Below are positions 1 to 8,413 of a stretch of 64,000 nucleotides of DNA, piece by piece; position 1 is the first letter of the stretch, and every line of letters starts with the position of its first letter. The notes beneath the pieces are model-generated. The model saw only the letters and a program-made list of their open reading frames with translations, ran no database searches and had not been told where the DNA came from. The stretch is from an uncultured Phycisphaerales bacterium (GTDB lineage Bacteria > Planctomycetota > Phycisphaerae > Tepidisphaerales > Tepidisphaeraceae): the NCBI GenBank assembly GCA_903871935.1, contig CAIQIQ010000104.1, positions 1-64,000 of the forward strand, read 5' to 3'. The translations under genes were made by a program, and so were the position numbers.

Positions 1-2
1 AG

Positions 3-76
3 TGGGCGATACAGGACTTGAACCTGTGACCTCACGGGTGTGATCCGTGCGTTCTAGCCAACTGAACTAATCGCCC
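3..76 (-). tRNA. tRNA-Val, anticodon CAC
   Basis: On the minus strand the sequence folds as a full cloverleaf: a 7-bp acceptor stem (GGGCGAT/ATCGCCC), a D arm GTTC/GAAC around AGTTGGCTA, an anticodon stem CACGG/CCGTG with loop ATCACAC, and a T arm ACAGG/CCTGT with loop TTCAAGT. U33 is followed by CAC, which reads the valine codon GTG. The discriminator is A and the following bases (CT) show that CCA is not encoded. The gene sits at the window edge. Confidence 0.93.
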
Positions 77-1150
77 TTGTGAACTTTTAGGTAATCTACG
101 GCGGCTTGGCGAGGAAATCAACCGCGTATCGGTAGCGGCAGCGAGGGGGGCGGTGCGATTGTGGATAAGTAGCAGGTGCGCAGGTTCTCGATGGGGGGAG
201 GCCCTATATGCCAAGTGCTTATATGGCATGGAGTTAGGAGAGATCCGCCGGCGCAGGTGCGCAGGTTCGAGGTGATTGTGGATAAGTCCTGCTGGAATGA
301 CCAATGACCAGATCCCAATGACCAATGAATGACCAAACCTCAATGACCAAGGTGCGCGCTTCGTCCGAGCTCAGCGTCGAGGACAGGTTCGCGCGCGCAT
401 CTGCGGGCGTTGTGTGAGCCAAATTACCGATACGGCAAAGGTGCTCGTCAGAAAAGCGGATTGCGAAAAGCGGAAAGCGGAAACGAAAGGAAGATGCTCA
501 GGTTCGTGTGTGCGCACTCTCTGGCGATCTGTGATCCACATGACCGTTCTGGCAAAGGTGCGCAAGATCGATGCGCATCTTGGGAAGCAACTCCTACTTG
601 TCTGGTCGGAGTTATGGGTATTGGGTTTTCAAAGAGCGGCCGCCGGAATGCAAAATGACAAATGGACTTCGACGAGCTCTCTTCGAGCCTGAGCCTCAGA
701 GCCGAAGGCAGTCGAGTCGCAAATGCAAAATGGCGGAGGAGGACCAGGCGAAAGCGCGGTCTCTCTATATATAAGGGGTGATTTGGAGGCTGCCAAAAAT
801 GGAAGTTGAGGAAAGACAAGGGGTTAACGGAAGCCAAAAATCTTTTGAGATTGTTTGGCCCCCGAACCCCCCAAACCCCGCCGCCGAAGGCGGCCGAGAC
901 CTCCGCCGCCGAACGTCGGCCCCAAAGTGTCGCCAGGGGAGAGCGGATTGCGGATACAAGAGCAGAGACGCGGGGACGCGGACTTCGGCGAGCTCTCTTC
1001 GAGCCTGTCTTCGACCCTGAGGCTCAGACCCGAAGGGAGCCTCAGAGCCGAAGGCAGTCGAGCCGAGACACGGGGACGCGGAGAGCGGAAAATGAAAATC
1101 CGGTAAGATTTTTTGTTCGGTTTTGGGTTGAGCGGGCAGTTACATATAGG
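77..1150. repeat. Repeat-rich intergenic region
   Basis: I see no convincing gene in this kilobase. It holds two copies of a block that joins a perfect DnaA-box sequence (TGTGGATAA at 160-168 and 277-285) to GCAGGTGCGCAGGTTC (172-187, 253-268). It also has AATGACCAA direct repeats (296-350), GCGGAAA-type runs (about 450-490), and a block at 665-716 partly repeated at 981-1007 and 1037-1062. Positions 678-709 recur as an exact inverted copy at 6044-6075. The short open frames here are compositional noise. Confidence 0.7.
1145..1150 (+). promoter_or_regulatory. Candidate -10 box before the sigma factor gene
   Basis: TATAGG lies directly before the first ATG, with TTGGGT sixteen bases upstream as a possible -35. 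Transcription would begin near 1157, giving a nearly leaderless message for the ATG at 1163. This is motif reading only. Confidence 0.3.
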
Positions 1151-3184
1151 ATGGCCGATGCTATGGATGAACGTGAACTGCTCAAGAGCTATGTGGAGAC
1201 GGGCAACCAGGAGGCGTTTGCCGAGGTGGTCAATAACCACGGGTCGTGGCTGGTTTCGGCCGCCCGAAGGCAGTTGGGGGATGAGCATCTGGCGGAGGAT
1301 GTGACGCAGGCGGTGTTTGTGCTGCTGCTGAAGCGGGCCGGACGGCTAAGGCGGTACAACTATGTCGGCGGCTGGCTATTCCTTGCATTGAGTTACTGTG
1401 TGAAACGAGCAAAGCGGGAGCGGGCGAGGCTGGCGAGGCGGGAGAAAGAGGCGGCGAGTATGCGGAAAGAGGCGATGGAGGAGGCGAAGTGGGAAGACGT
1501 AGCACCGGAGTTGGATGCGGCGGTTGGAAAACTGGGGAAGGTGGATCGGGATGCGATCCTGTTGCGGTTCTATGAGCGGCGGCCATTGGCGGAGGTGGGG
1601 AAGGCATTGGGAATCAGCGAAGAGGCGGCCAGGATGCGCGTGCAGCGGGCGGTGGGGAGTTTGAGGGAGAAGCTGGGGAAGAAGGGGATAACCGGGACAA
1701 CGGCCGGACTGTCGGCGGTTTTGGTGGGGAATGTGGTGGGGCAGATGCCGGAGGGGCTTGCAGAGAAGATTGTATCGGCAGTGGGAAGTGGCGGCGGGAA
1801 TACAGTGGCAGCAGCAATAGCGAAAGGAGCGGAGAAGATGATGGTGTGGGCGAAGGTGAAAGTGGTGGCGGTGATTGCGGCATTGGTGGTGGTGGCGGGA
1901 ACGGTTACTGCGGTGGTTGCTCAGCAGGCAAAGCCGTCGCCGACATCGCAACCGAATGTGACGAGCGCGGCTCTAAAGCCTGTCATACAGGGAGACGTTA
2001 TCCATGTTCGCACAAACGGGACAGATGGGCCGGGCGTGATCGGCGATACGTGGTTTGTACGCGGCAAGGGGATTGTCGCGGCGCAGCGATACTCGTCTGG
2101 GACAGTCTCCTGTCAGTTGGATGATGGCGTCAATACATGGCGTTACCGCGTAGGGGGAAAGATCATTGGACGGTCCGCCAGTGAGAAGACCGTTGATACC
2201 GAGTTGAAGAGGATTGAGGATAGGTTGGTGAAAGCCGCACCATCTGGTCTGGTCCGCGATGCTTCAGGCGATCGAGTCGTTGCGGGCGTGAACAACCGCT
2301 GTTACAAACCGGTGGAAGCGAACAAGGAAGCGCAGATCAGCGCGATATGGGTCGATGAGGCCCAGCGGCTTCGGGCGGTCAGTATGTCTGTAGCTCATGA
2401 GCGGGATGTTGAGATTTCCTACGAGGATCCCGTCCCGGAGGCGCTGTTCTCGACCGCCTGGCCGCAGGATGCGCAGATCATTGGTGGCGATGGCTACCTG
2501 GCCGAACGTTATCCCCTAGCCAAGGCGCTATTCAAGAAGGAGGCTGCAGGTTTGGTCTTTGCGGTTCATGAATGTGCCATGGATGATCGAGGGTGTTACT
2601 ACATCCTGTGCTCGACACGGCCGGCAAGCGGGACTGACAAGGACCTCGGAATGATCAAGGGGTATGTAGGCGGCGTTGAGGCGAGGCGCATGACGGTCGG
2701 GCGGGATGATCGGGAGTCCTTAGGATATATCCCGGAGGAACTTGGGCATCTGCAAAATGTGTACGGGTGGGTTCAGACGCAGTGGTATGCGTTTGTGCCT
2801 GATCCATCAGTGCCTGAGCTGCATGGCGTGCTGCGGTTTGCTGCCAAAGCGTTCGCGGCCAATGAACTGCAGACATGGCGCAAGGGCAGAGGCCTGCCGG
2901 TGACGGAGGAGTTTGTCGTTGAATTGGATGGGAATCTTGATGGAAAAACTGGCGCGCCGACCTCCGCGGAGGACTTCGCGCGTACGTTTTGGACCGAGGG
3001 GGAGCGGTTGTGGCCTGCGGTGGACGGCACTCTGTGGATGACGAAGCCCAGCAGAAATGGCAACGGCATTCTTGAGGCCCATCGGCCCGGCGCTGTTCCG
3101 CAGGAGGAGTACCTGAAGAACGTCAGGCAGCGGATCGACCAGGTAATGAACCCGCAGGAGCCATCTCCATGGCAGATGCGGTAG
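1151..3184 (+). CDS. ECF RNA polymerase sigma factor fused to a membrane anchor and extracytoplasmic domain
   Basis: This is a sigma-70 family (ECF) protein of about 677 aa. Region 2 spans roughly residues 5-75 (ELLKSYVETGNQEAFAEVV, ...LAEDVTQAVFVLLLKRAGRL). Region 4, with its helix-turn-helix, covers about 127-178 (DAILLRFYERRPLAEVGKALGIS). A linker leads to one hydrophobic segment (about 235-257) and then a 400-residue domain I do not recognise, presumably outside the cytoplasmic membrane. Fusions of this plan are typical of planctomycetes and suggest a sigma factor tethered to an envelope sensor. The start at 1151 was chosen because the sigma domain begins directly after it; ATG 1163 is an alternative and is favoured if TATAGG at 1145-1150 is the -10 box. 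An internal GGAGCGGAGAAG plus ATGATG at 1826-1843 lies in frame just before the membrane segment. Confidence 0.88.
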   Translation: MADAMDERELLKSYVETGNQEAFAEVVNNHGSWLVSAARRQLGDEHLAEDVTQAVFVLLLKRAGRLRRYNYVGGWLFLALSYCVKRAKRERARLARREKEAASMRKEAMEEAKWEDVAPELDAAVGKLGKVDRDAILLRFYERRPLAEVGKALGISEEAARMRVQRAVGSLREKLGKKGITGTTAGLSAVLVGNVVGQMPEGLAEKIVSAVGSGGGNTVAAAIAKGAEKMMVWAKVKVVAVIAALVVVAGTVTAVVAQQAKPSPTSQPNVTSAALKPVIQGDVIHVRTNGTDGPGVIGDTWFVRGKGIVAAQRYSSGTVSCQLDDGVNTWRYRVGGKIIGRSASEKTVDTELKRIEDRLVKAAPSGLVRDASGDRVVAGVNNRCYKPVEANKEAQISAIWVDEAQRLRAVSMSVAHERDVEISYEDPVPEALFSTAWPQDAQIIGGDGYLAERYPLAKALFKKEAAGLVFAVHECAMDDRGCYYILCSTRPASGTDKDLGMIKGYVGGVEARRMTVGRDDRESLGYIPEELGHLQNVYGWVQTQWYAFVPDPSVPELHGVLRFAAKAFAANELQTWRKGRGLPVTEEFVVELDGNLDGKTGAPTSAEDFARTFWTEGERLWPAVDGTLWMTKPSRNGNGILEAHRPGAVPQEEYLKNVRQRIDQVMNPQEPSPWQMR

Positions 3185-3208
3185 CGTAGCTGGGCGGGTG
3201 GCGAGAGG

Positions 3209-4326
3209 ATGGGGAGGGGGGTGGAGGTGGAGGCGGGGAGTCTGGGGGCGATGGTGCTGGCGCATGCGGCAGGGGGTGGAGGGGGTATGGAGGGTGGGGC
3301 GGCGGGATTGGTGGAGAAGGTGATGGCGGGGATTGGGGGTGGGGGTGGGAACGGGACGGCCGGGATGATTGCGAAAGGAGCGGAGAAGATGATGGTGTGG
3401 GCGAAGGTGAAGGTGGCGGCGGTGGCGGTGGGTGGGTTGTTCTTGGCTGCTGGTGTCGCTGCGGCATTGGTCCGGCAACTGCGGCCAAGCAGCACGGTAC
3501 AGCGTCCACAGCGTCGCCCTCCACCCAATCAAGCGCGGCGGCTGTGGTGCTTCCGGGCGGAGGTGCCGTGGAAGTTGTCGGCATTGCGACTTACCCGTCG
3601 AGCAATAAATCATGGTGGCATCCAGGTGGCTCGTCGTTGCCGACTGCGCCATGCGATTCGCTGGGCGGGCCGGTCGATCCTGTCGCGGTTCACGACAGCT
3701 ATCGTCAGTTCCAGTTCGCGATGAAGCTAGACAGGCTGCCGGCCGACACGGGAGTCTCGATGAAGATCGACCCCGGTGCGCGAGACCAGCGAGGTGCGAC
3801 TGGTACGTGGTTCAGTACGCGCGTTACGAAGAACGGCCAACCTGTGGCTGGTCTGATATCCGCCCAGTGGAACCTGAAGCCAACGGCCGATGCTGCCACG
3901 ATCCGATTGCTGCTTGCACCGGATGCAAAGGAAACCTTGGATCTGGAGCGCGACGGCAGCGTGACTGATGAGGCGGGGCCGACGGTACGGCAGTTCTTGC
4001 CTGCCAGCACATCTGAGCAGGTCTGGCCATCGGGGAAGCAGGCAGTGCTTACGCTTGGGATCAGGGCGGAAGCGGCCGGCCGTTACGAGTGGAGTGTCAA
4101 GGCGATCGATATCAATGGGAAGGAGTATGCCAGCGCATTCAGTTCCATCGTCGACGTCGGCGGTAAAGAGAATCCAACCGTTGGGTTTGCCCTTCCGCTG
4201 GAGCAAGTCAGTTACTTCATTCTGACAGCCCGGCCGTATCGCTACGAGGTCACCTTTACAGGTGTTACGCTCGATATGGGGAAACGGTCGGAGGTCAAGG
4301 GTGGATTACGCGAACTGCAACCATGA
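3209..4326 (+). pseudogene. Truncated, frameshifted copy of the sigma-factor fusion (C-terminal part)
   Basis: The first frame (from 3209) matches the post-region-4 linker and membrane anchor of the preceding protein (IAKGAEKMMVWAKVKV in both). It then loses sense near 3480. The next frame, open to 4326, continues with a plausible Ser/Thr-rich linker and a 270-residue extracytoplasmic domain. A -1 shift near CGGCAACTG (about 3478) would join them. No sigma regions 2 or 4 are present. It is therefore a partial tandem duplicate with a frameshift, or an indel error in the assembly. It could still be expressed as an anchor-only protein from ATG 3389, which has AAAGGAGCGGAG just upstream, if the frame is repaired. 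Confidence 0.65.
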
Positions 4327-4374
4327 ATTAAGCGTGTGTCAGCCGGTCGTGTGATTGCGAATGGAGCGGAGAAG

Positions 4375-4446
4375 ATGATGGCGTGGGCGAAGGTGAAGGT
4401 GGCGGAGAGGAAAAAGCGGAAAGCGAAAAGCGGAAAGCGGAAATGA
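4375..4446 (+). CDS. Possible 23-codon ORF behind the third copy of the start block
   Basis: ATGATG at 4375 follows GGAGCGGAGAAG and opens with MMAWAKVKVAERKK, matching the anchor start of the sigma protein, but it runs into AAAGCGG repeats and stops at 4446. It looks like a decayed end fragment of a third copy of the module. It may be translated because it keeps a good ribosome-binding site, but function is doubtful. Confidence 0.25.
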   Translation: MMAWAKVKVAERKKRKAKSGKRK

Positions 4447-4518
4447 AGAGTGGAAGGCCGCAAACTTGAGGCCGGGGTCGTTCTTGCCCCTGAAAACAAA
4501 CCGGAAGGAGAGTTGGAT

Positions 4519-5517
4519 ATGAAATCTGTCGCAATGCTGGTGTCGGGATTCATTGTGCTGCTGGCCGTGGTTAGCGTGGGGCGTGCGGCGGAAACACCGA
4601 ACGCCGCGGCACCGCCCGCGACGCAGCCGGCGGCTCCGGCCGCCAATGTCATTGACCCGGCGACCTGGCGTGACGTGAGGGGCTCACTGGTGAGGGTAGA
4701 TGGAAAGGACCTGGTCATCAGTACTCGCGGAGGAGAGGTCACTGTACCCACCGATGTGACCACATTGTTCGATGTCGACAACGCCCGCGGCAAGCTGGAA
4801 GATCTGAAAGAGCGCATGTCTGTACGTGTAACATTATTCCCGGCAACAGTTCGCTCCCCCGTGCGGTTGCAGGTCAGCGCCATGTCGCCGCGGCTGCGCG
4901 GAACGCTCGTCCGACTCGATGGCAGGAATGTCATCGTTCTGGTGAGTAATCCCGACGGAGCATCGAGCGAAGTGAGTATTCCAACGAATGATCAGACGAA
5001 AATCACCGCTATCGTCGTGACGGCGGACGGCGAGTCGAGACCGTCACGAAGTATCCGCCTGGAGGACCTGGTTGGAGGCATGCGACTAAGCATTCTTCCC
5101 GAGACGGGAACGGCAAAGAGCATCGTTGTACTGTCCCAAGCCGTATCGGCCGCCCGATCCGGTGTTACGCAGCCGACCGCGGCGGAGGAGCAGACGCGGG
5201 GTGGCCTGAGGATGCTGGCGGGGCCGTACCAGACAGTGTTGAAGATAGAAGAGGGGTCGATCACGGTGAAACTCTTTCCGACGGATACGGAGGGGGACAA
5301 GAGGGTGACCGTGGCGATCAGCCAGGAGCGGACGAAGGTGCGTATTGGGGAGGTAACGGAGGAGAAGAAGAATGAGGATGGGACCATCTCGCAACGCATC
5401 GCGCGCAAGGATGGGAAGCTGGCGGATGTGAAGGTGGGGGAGAGGGTGAAGGTGACGGTGGATGACGAGGGAGCGAGGGAGATTCGGATCCTGCCGGCGC
5501 CGCCGATGAGAGAGTAG
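4519..5517 (+). CDS. Secreted protein with three beta-rich repeats, function unknown
   Basis: The start was chosen at ATG 4519 because GGAAGGAGAG precedes it by a few bases and a signal peptide follows (MKSVAMLVSGFIVLLAVVSV, cleavage near GRAA). The mature protein of about 310 aa opens with a Pro/Ala-rich linker. It then shows three related units of roughly 80-100 residues, each starting G-x-L/V-x-R-x-D/E-G and ending in a charged DLK/DLV/DVKxGxRVxV segment (about residues 52-112, 128-195, 230-325). The pattern resembles small OB or SH3-like barrels of the DUF5666 type, but I assign no function. It is downstream of the sigma-factor locus and may be an envelope protein under its control, which is inference. 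Confidence 0.82.
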   Translation: MKSVAMLVSGFIVLLAVVSVGRAAETPNAAAPPATQPAAPAANVIDPATWRDVRGSLVRVDGKDLVISTRGGEVTVPTDVTTLFDVDNARGKLEDLKERMSVRVTLFPATVRSPVRLQVSAMSPRLRGTLVRLDGRNVIVLVSNPDGASSEVSIPTNDQTKITAIVVTADGESRPSRSIRLEDLVGGMRLSILPETGTAKSIVVLSQAVSAARSGVTQPTAAEEQTRGGLRMLAGPYQTVLKIEEGSITVKLFPTDTEGDKRVTVAISQERTKVRIGEVTEEKKNEDGTISQRIARKDGKLADVKVGERVKVTVDDEGAREIRILPAPPMRE

Positions 5518-5532
5518 GAAGGAGCGGAGAAG

Positions 5533-5559
5533 ATGATGACGGAGTGGACACACAGATGA
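5533..5559 (+). CDS. Possible 8-residue leader ORF coupled to the next gene
   Basis: The fourth copy of the start block (5521-5538) supplies GGAGCGGAGAAG and ATGATG. The frame reads MMTEWTHR and stops with TGA at 5557-5559. That stop overlaps the ATG at 5556 of the next gene in an ATGA arrangement. This is the classical geometry for translational coupling, although translation of the leader is not shown. Confidence 0.35.
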   Translation: MMTEWTHR

Positions 5560-6029
5560 AGCGACGCATCTTCGCCATCCTCTCGGCATTGTCGCTGCTG
5601 CTGTGCGTGGTACTGGTGAGCGCGTGGTGCGACACGCGGCACGTTGCGGCAATGCTGCCATCCATGCGGCAAACAAGAGGTACCGTTCGGGCGCTGCTCT
5701 TTCTGGAGAGAGACCTCTACACCGAGATTGCGATCCAAGCGCCAAACGCGCCTGATTCCGTTGGGTCCAAGGACGTTGCTCAGGGCCTTGGCCATCTCGG
5801 GTTGATGGCTCTGCAGAACGTAAGAGCGAGCGAGACACGTTACTACATCCGCGTTCCGTACTGGTGGCTCATCTTGTTCACGCTTATCACACCGTGCGGC
5901 TGGCTATCGGTGTGGCTCCGGCGTCGGCGGCAACAACGCCCGGCTGCCGCCGGGTGTTGCCTCAAATGCGGCTACGACCTGCGGGCGAGCAAGGAGCGGT
6001 GTCCGGAATGTGGGACGGCGATTGCATGA
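5556..6029 (+). CDS. Membrane protein with C-terminal zinc ribbon (CGYDLR type)
   Basis: The product is about 157 aa. It has an N-terminal hydrophobic helix (residues 4-24), a periplasmic-looking middle, a second membrane helix near 100-120 (WWLILFTLITPCGWLSVWL), and a basic stretch leading to CLKCGYDLRASKERCPECG at the C-terminus. The paired CxxC knuckles form a zinc ribbon that is very common at the ends of planctomycete membrane proteins and of unknown role. The ATG at 5556 overlaps the stop of the short leader ORF; GTG at 5544 is an alternative start four codons earlier. It lies close behind the three-repeat secreted protein and probably shares its transcript. Confidence 0.8.
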   Translation: MKRRIFAILSALSLLLCVVLVSAWCDTRHVAAMLPSMRQTRGTVRALLFLERDLYTEIAIQAPNAPDSVGSKDVAQGLGHLGLMALQNVRASETRYYIRVPYWWLILFTLITPCGWLSVWLRRRRQQRPAAAGCCLKCGYDLRASKERCPECGTAIA

Positions 6030-6709
6030 GAAGGATGAAGGCGGCCTTCGGCTCTGAGGCTCAGGCTCGAAGAGAAGGATGAAGGATGAATGCAGAAAGC
6101 GGAGAAGCATTCTGGATTCAGGATTCGGGATTGAGGAGAATGCATTCGGGATTCTGAATCTGTGGGGATGGGAGACGGGGCGGTTGGGTATGTGAATGTA
6201 AGAGTTAACCACAGAGAACGCAAAGAGCGCATAGAAGATTGGAAGCAAGTCCGGGATTGGCGTGAGGATCCGTGGCTTTGTGGTCTTTGAGATCTTTGCG
6301 GTCGATGCATTGGAGATTGGAAATTGGAGATTGGAGATTCAGGTAGTGATTATTCATTATTCCGTAACGAAGAGAAGACCATGCATTCGGGATTCGGGAT
6401 TCGGACACAGCCTGAAGGCTGGATAACGAACGCACACTGAAGTGTGTACTCCGAACATCATGCGGGGGATGGCTGATGCTCCGTCGCTTACGCTTTCGGA
6501 ATGAGGGATTGACACAGGAATCGCGAGCCGGTGGCCGCGCTCCACTGAGTCGCGCCTCCGCCTTCGGAATGGGCGATTGACACAATGCACAAGCCCGTCG
6601 CTTACGCTTTCGGAATGTGCGATCGAAACAATGCACAGACCGTCGCTTACGCTTTCGGCTCGTAGACGGATGGCGACGGAGCGGTTGAGTTGTATGATCT
6701 GAGCATCCC
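6030..6709. repeat. Intergenic region built of dispersed repeats
   Basis: No gene is seen. The stretch 6044-6075 is an exact inverted copy of 678-709. Runs of GATTCGGGATT and GATTGGAAATTGG follow (6110-6160, 6310-6340, 6385-6410). A 30-nt element at 6344-6373 recurs at 19441 and 55818. Four imperfect copies of CCGTCGCTTACGCTTTCGG(AATG) with a GATTGACACAATGCACA-like tail occupy 6481-6660. Confidence 0.7.
6671..6698 (+). promoter_or_regulatory. Promoter-like block (TGGCGA / TATGAT)
   Basis: TGGCGACGGA (6671-6680) and GAGTTGTATGATC (ending 6699) flank a variable 6-nt stretch. The same arrangement and spacing occurs at 16670-16697 before the sulfatase. TATGAT (6693-6698) would be the -10 box, 11 bases before the hydrolase ATG, implying an almost leaderless message. 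Confidence 0.4.
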
Positions 6710-8260
6710 ATGAGCCAATCGATCCTTGTCAGAATCGTCCTCGTCAGTGTCGCGGTCTGTGTCACTGCGTGTGTCCCGATCGCTGCCGCTGCGGATCGTC
6801 CGACGCTGTCAACGACTTCGCCATCCACCCGGCGGGCGGGGCAAACCGTGATGGAGCAGGGCGTCCTAGCCGTCAATGGGCAGAAGATCGACTACGAGGT
6901 GGGGACGCTCTATGTCCCTGAGAACCGCGACGATCCCAAGAGCCGGCTGATTGGCGTTGGCTTCGCGCGGATCAAGGCGGCGGGCGAGACGAAGGCGCCG
7001 CCCACGTTTCATCTGCCGGGCGGGCCGGGGTTTTCGTTCCTGCCTTCGCTGAAGAACAACCCCGCCGCGTTCCTCCGATTCCATGCGATTTCCGACATCG
7101 TGATCGTCGATCAACGCGGGTTCAGTGATCGCGGGGACATCTTGCGCTACTCCTATCGTACTGGAGAACTGCCGCTCGATCAGCCGGGCAGTTTGGCCGC
7201 CAGTACGCAGGAATTCCTGCGGCTGTCGAAAGAGGTCGTGGCGGCGATGGAGAAGAAGGGGATGGATCTCCGCGGCTATACGGTCAAGCAGTGCGCGGAG
7301 GATGTGAACGATCTTCGCAAGGCGCTGGGCTATGACAAGATCAGCCTCGTCGCCACCAGTTTCGGGTCGCAGTGGAGCTTCGCGATCATGCGGCTGCACC
7401 CGGAGATTGTCGCCCGGGCAATGCTTTCGGGCGTCGAGCCGCTGAATAATGGCTACGACATGCCCTCGGGCGTGCTGAGGAGCATGCAGCGGTACTGGAA
7501 AGAGGCGGAAGAGGACAAGGCGTTGAAGCCCTATATCCCGGCGGGCGGTCTGGCTGCGGCAGCGGAAGCGATCGTGGCCCGGCTGGAGAAGGGGCCGCTT
7601 AAGGTCACCTTCAAGGACCCGAAGGGCGAGCAGAACGTGACGATTGTACTGGGCAAGGAGGATTTCCAGCGGGATTTCGTCCAGAAGCCCGCCGACGGCC
7701 CGGCGTTCCTCTTGTCGCTGTATCATGGCCACTACGACAAGTGGGCGGGTGCGGTGCTTAACCGCCGCCGCAGCCACCAGGGAGACCTGCGCATGACTGG
7801 CCCGCTGATCGACACGAGCCTGGGTGTTACGCCCCAGCGGCTGGCGATGCTCCGGGGCGATCCGGCAACCCGATTCCTCGGCCAATGGAACTGGGATTCC
7901 TACGTCGCCTCGGCCGACATCTGGCCGACGCCGGATGTGGGGGACGATTTCCGCACGCCGATCACGACCGACATTCCCGTGATCTTCGCACAGGGCGACT
8001 GGGACATGAACACCCCGCTGGAAAACGCCACCGACATCGCAAAGAGTTTCCCCAGGAGCCGCGTGATTATCGCCGAGCGCGGCGGCCACGGCGTTCTCGA
8101 GCCCATCGCCCAGCGGCATCCTAAGGTGTGGGAGCAGATGATGGAGTTCTTGCGGACCGGCCAGCTTCCCGATTTGCCCGCGCGGGTCAACCTGCCGGCG
8201 CCGAAGTTCACAGCGCCCGATTTCCCCGCGCCGTCGGCCGCCTCCGCCCCGGCCAAGTGA
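6710..8260 (+). CDS. Exported alpha/beta hydrolase, proline iminopeptidase/tripeptidyl aminopeptidase-like
   Basis: The product is 516 aa. A hydrophobic N-terminus (residues 5-28) contains VTAC, a possible lipobox at Cys21, so the protein is probably exported and perhaps lipid-anchored. The alpha/beta-hydrolase core shows HLPGGPG (101-107, oxyanion hole), DQRG (134-137), the nucleophile elbow ATSFGS with Ser217, an acidic residue in QGDWDMNTP (Asp430 or Asp432) and His460 in ERGGHG. HGGPG plus DQRG is the pattern of prolyl/tripeptidyl aminopeptidases of peptidase family S33. The elbow is AxSxG instead of GxSxG, which is unusual. A Pro/Ala-rich tail follows residue 495. The substrate cannot be told. 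Confidence 0.82.
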   Translation: MSQSILVRIVLVSVAVCVTACVPIAAAADRPTLSTTSPSTRRAGQTVMEQGVLAVNGQKIDYEVGTLYVPENRDDPKSRLIGVGFARIKAAGETKAPPTFHLPGGPGFSFLPSLKNNPAAFLRFHAISDIVIVDQRGFSDRGDILRYSYRTGELPLDQPGSLAASTQEFLRLSKEVVAAMEKKGMDLRGYTVKQCAEDVNDLRKALGYDKISLVATSFGSQWSFAIMRLHPEIVARAMLSGVEPLNNGYDMPSGVLRSMQRYWKEAEEDKALKPYIPAGGLAAAAEAIVARLEKGPLKVTFKDPKGEQNVTIVLGKEDFQRDFVQKPADGPAFLLSLYHGHYDKWAGAVLNRRRSHQGDLRMTGPLIDTSLGVTPQRLAMLRGDPATRFLGQWNWDSYVASADIWPTPDVGDDFRTPITTDIPVIFAQGDWDMNTPLENATDIAKSFPRSRVIIAERGGHGVLEPIAQRHPKVWEQMMEFLRTGQLPDLPARVNLPAPKFTAPDFPAPSAASAPAK

Positions 8261-8313
8261 CGCGGCTTTGACAGATACCAATGTATCAGCTATCCGAGTG
8301 CTTCTCCCCGGTC

Positions 8314-8342
8314 TTGACACGCTTTTGGCATGCCCGTAGGGT
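8314..8342 (+). promoter_or_regulatory. Sigma-70-type promoter before the STAS gene
   Basis: TTGACA (8314-8319) is a perfect -35 hexamer and lies 17 bases before TAGGGT (8337-8342). The start codon of the STAS protein is at 8414, leaving a leader of about 65 nt. Confidence 0.5.
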
Positions 8343-8413
8343 GCTCTTAACTACGTCTTGGTACAGCAAAAGTAGTAAAGGTTGCTCCAGAATAGAAAGC
8401 AAGGGAACAAAGC

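Noticed and set aside
77..1150. Small genes in the first kilobase
   Set aside because: Open frames there are short, overlap in all frames and encode repeat-derived Arg/Ser/Pro strings.
806..1150. N-terminal extension of the sigma fusion from 806
   Set aside because: The extra 115 residues are translations of the repeat-rich spacer (Pro/Arg/Ala strings), and the sigma domain begins right at 1151-1163.
6481..6660. CRISPR array
   Set aside because: The repeats are imperfect, vary in length and spacing and lie beside no cas gene.
6866..8320. A 484-codon minus-strand open frame opposite the alpha/beta hydrolase
   Set aside because: The sense strand encodes an intact hydrolase with all motifs; the antisense frame is Arg/His-rich with no domain, as expected in G+C-rich DNA.
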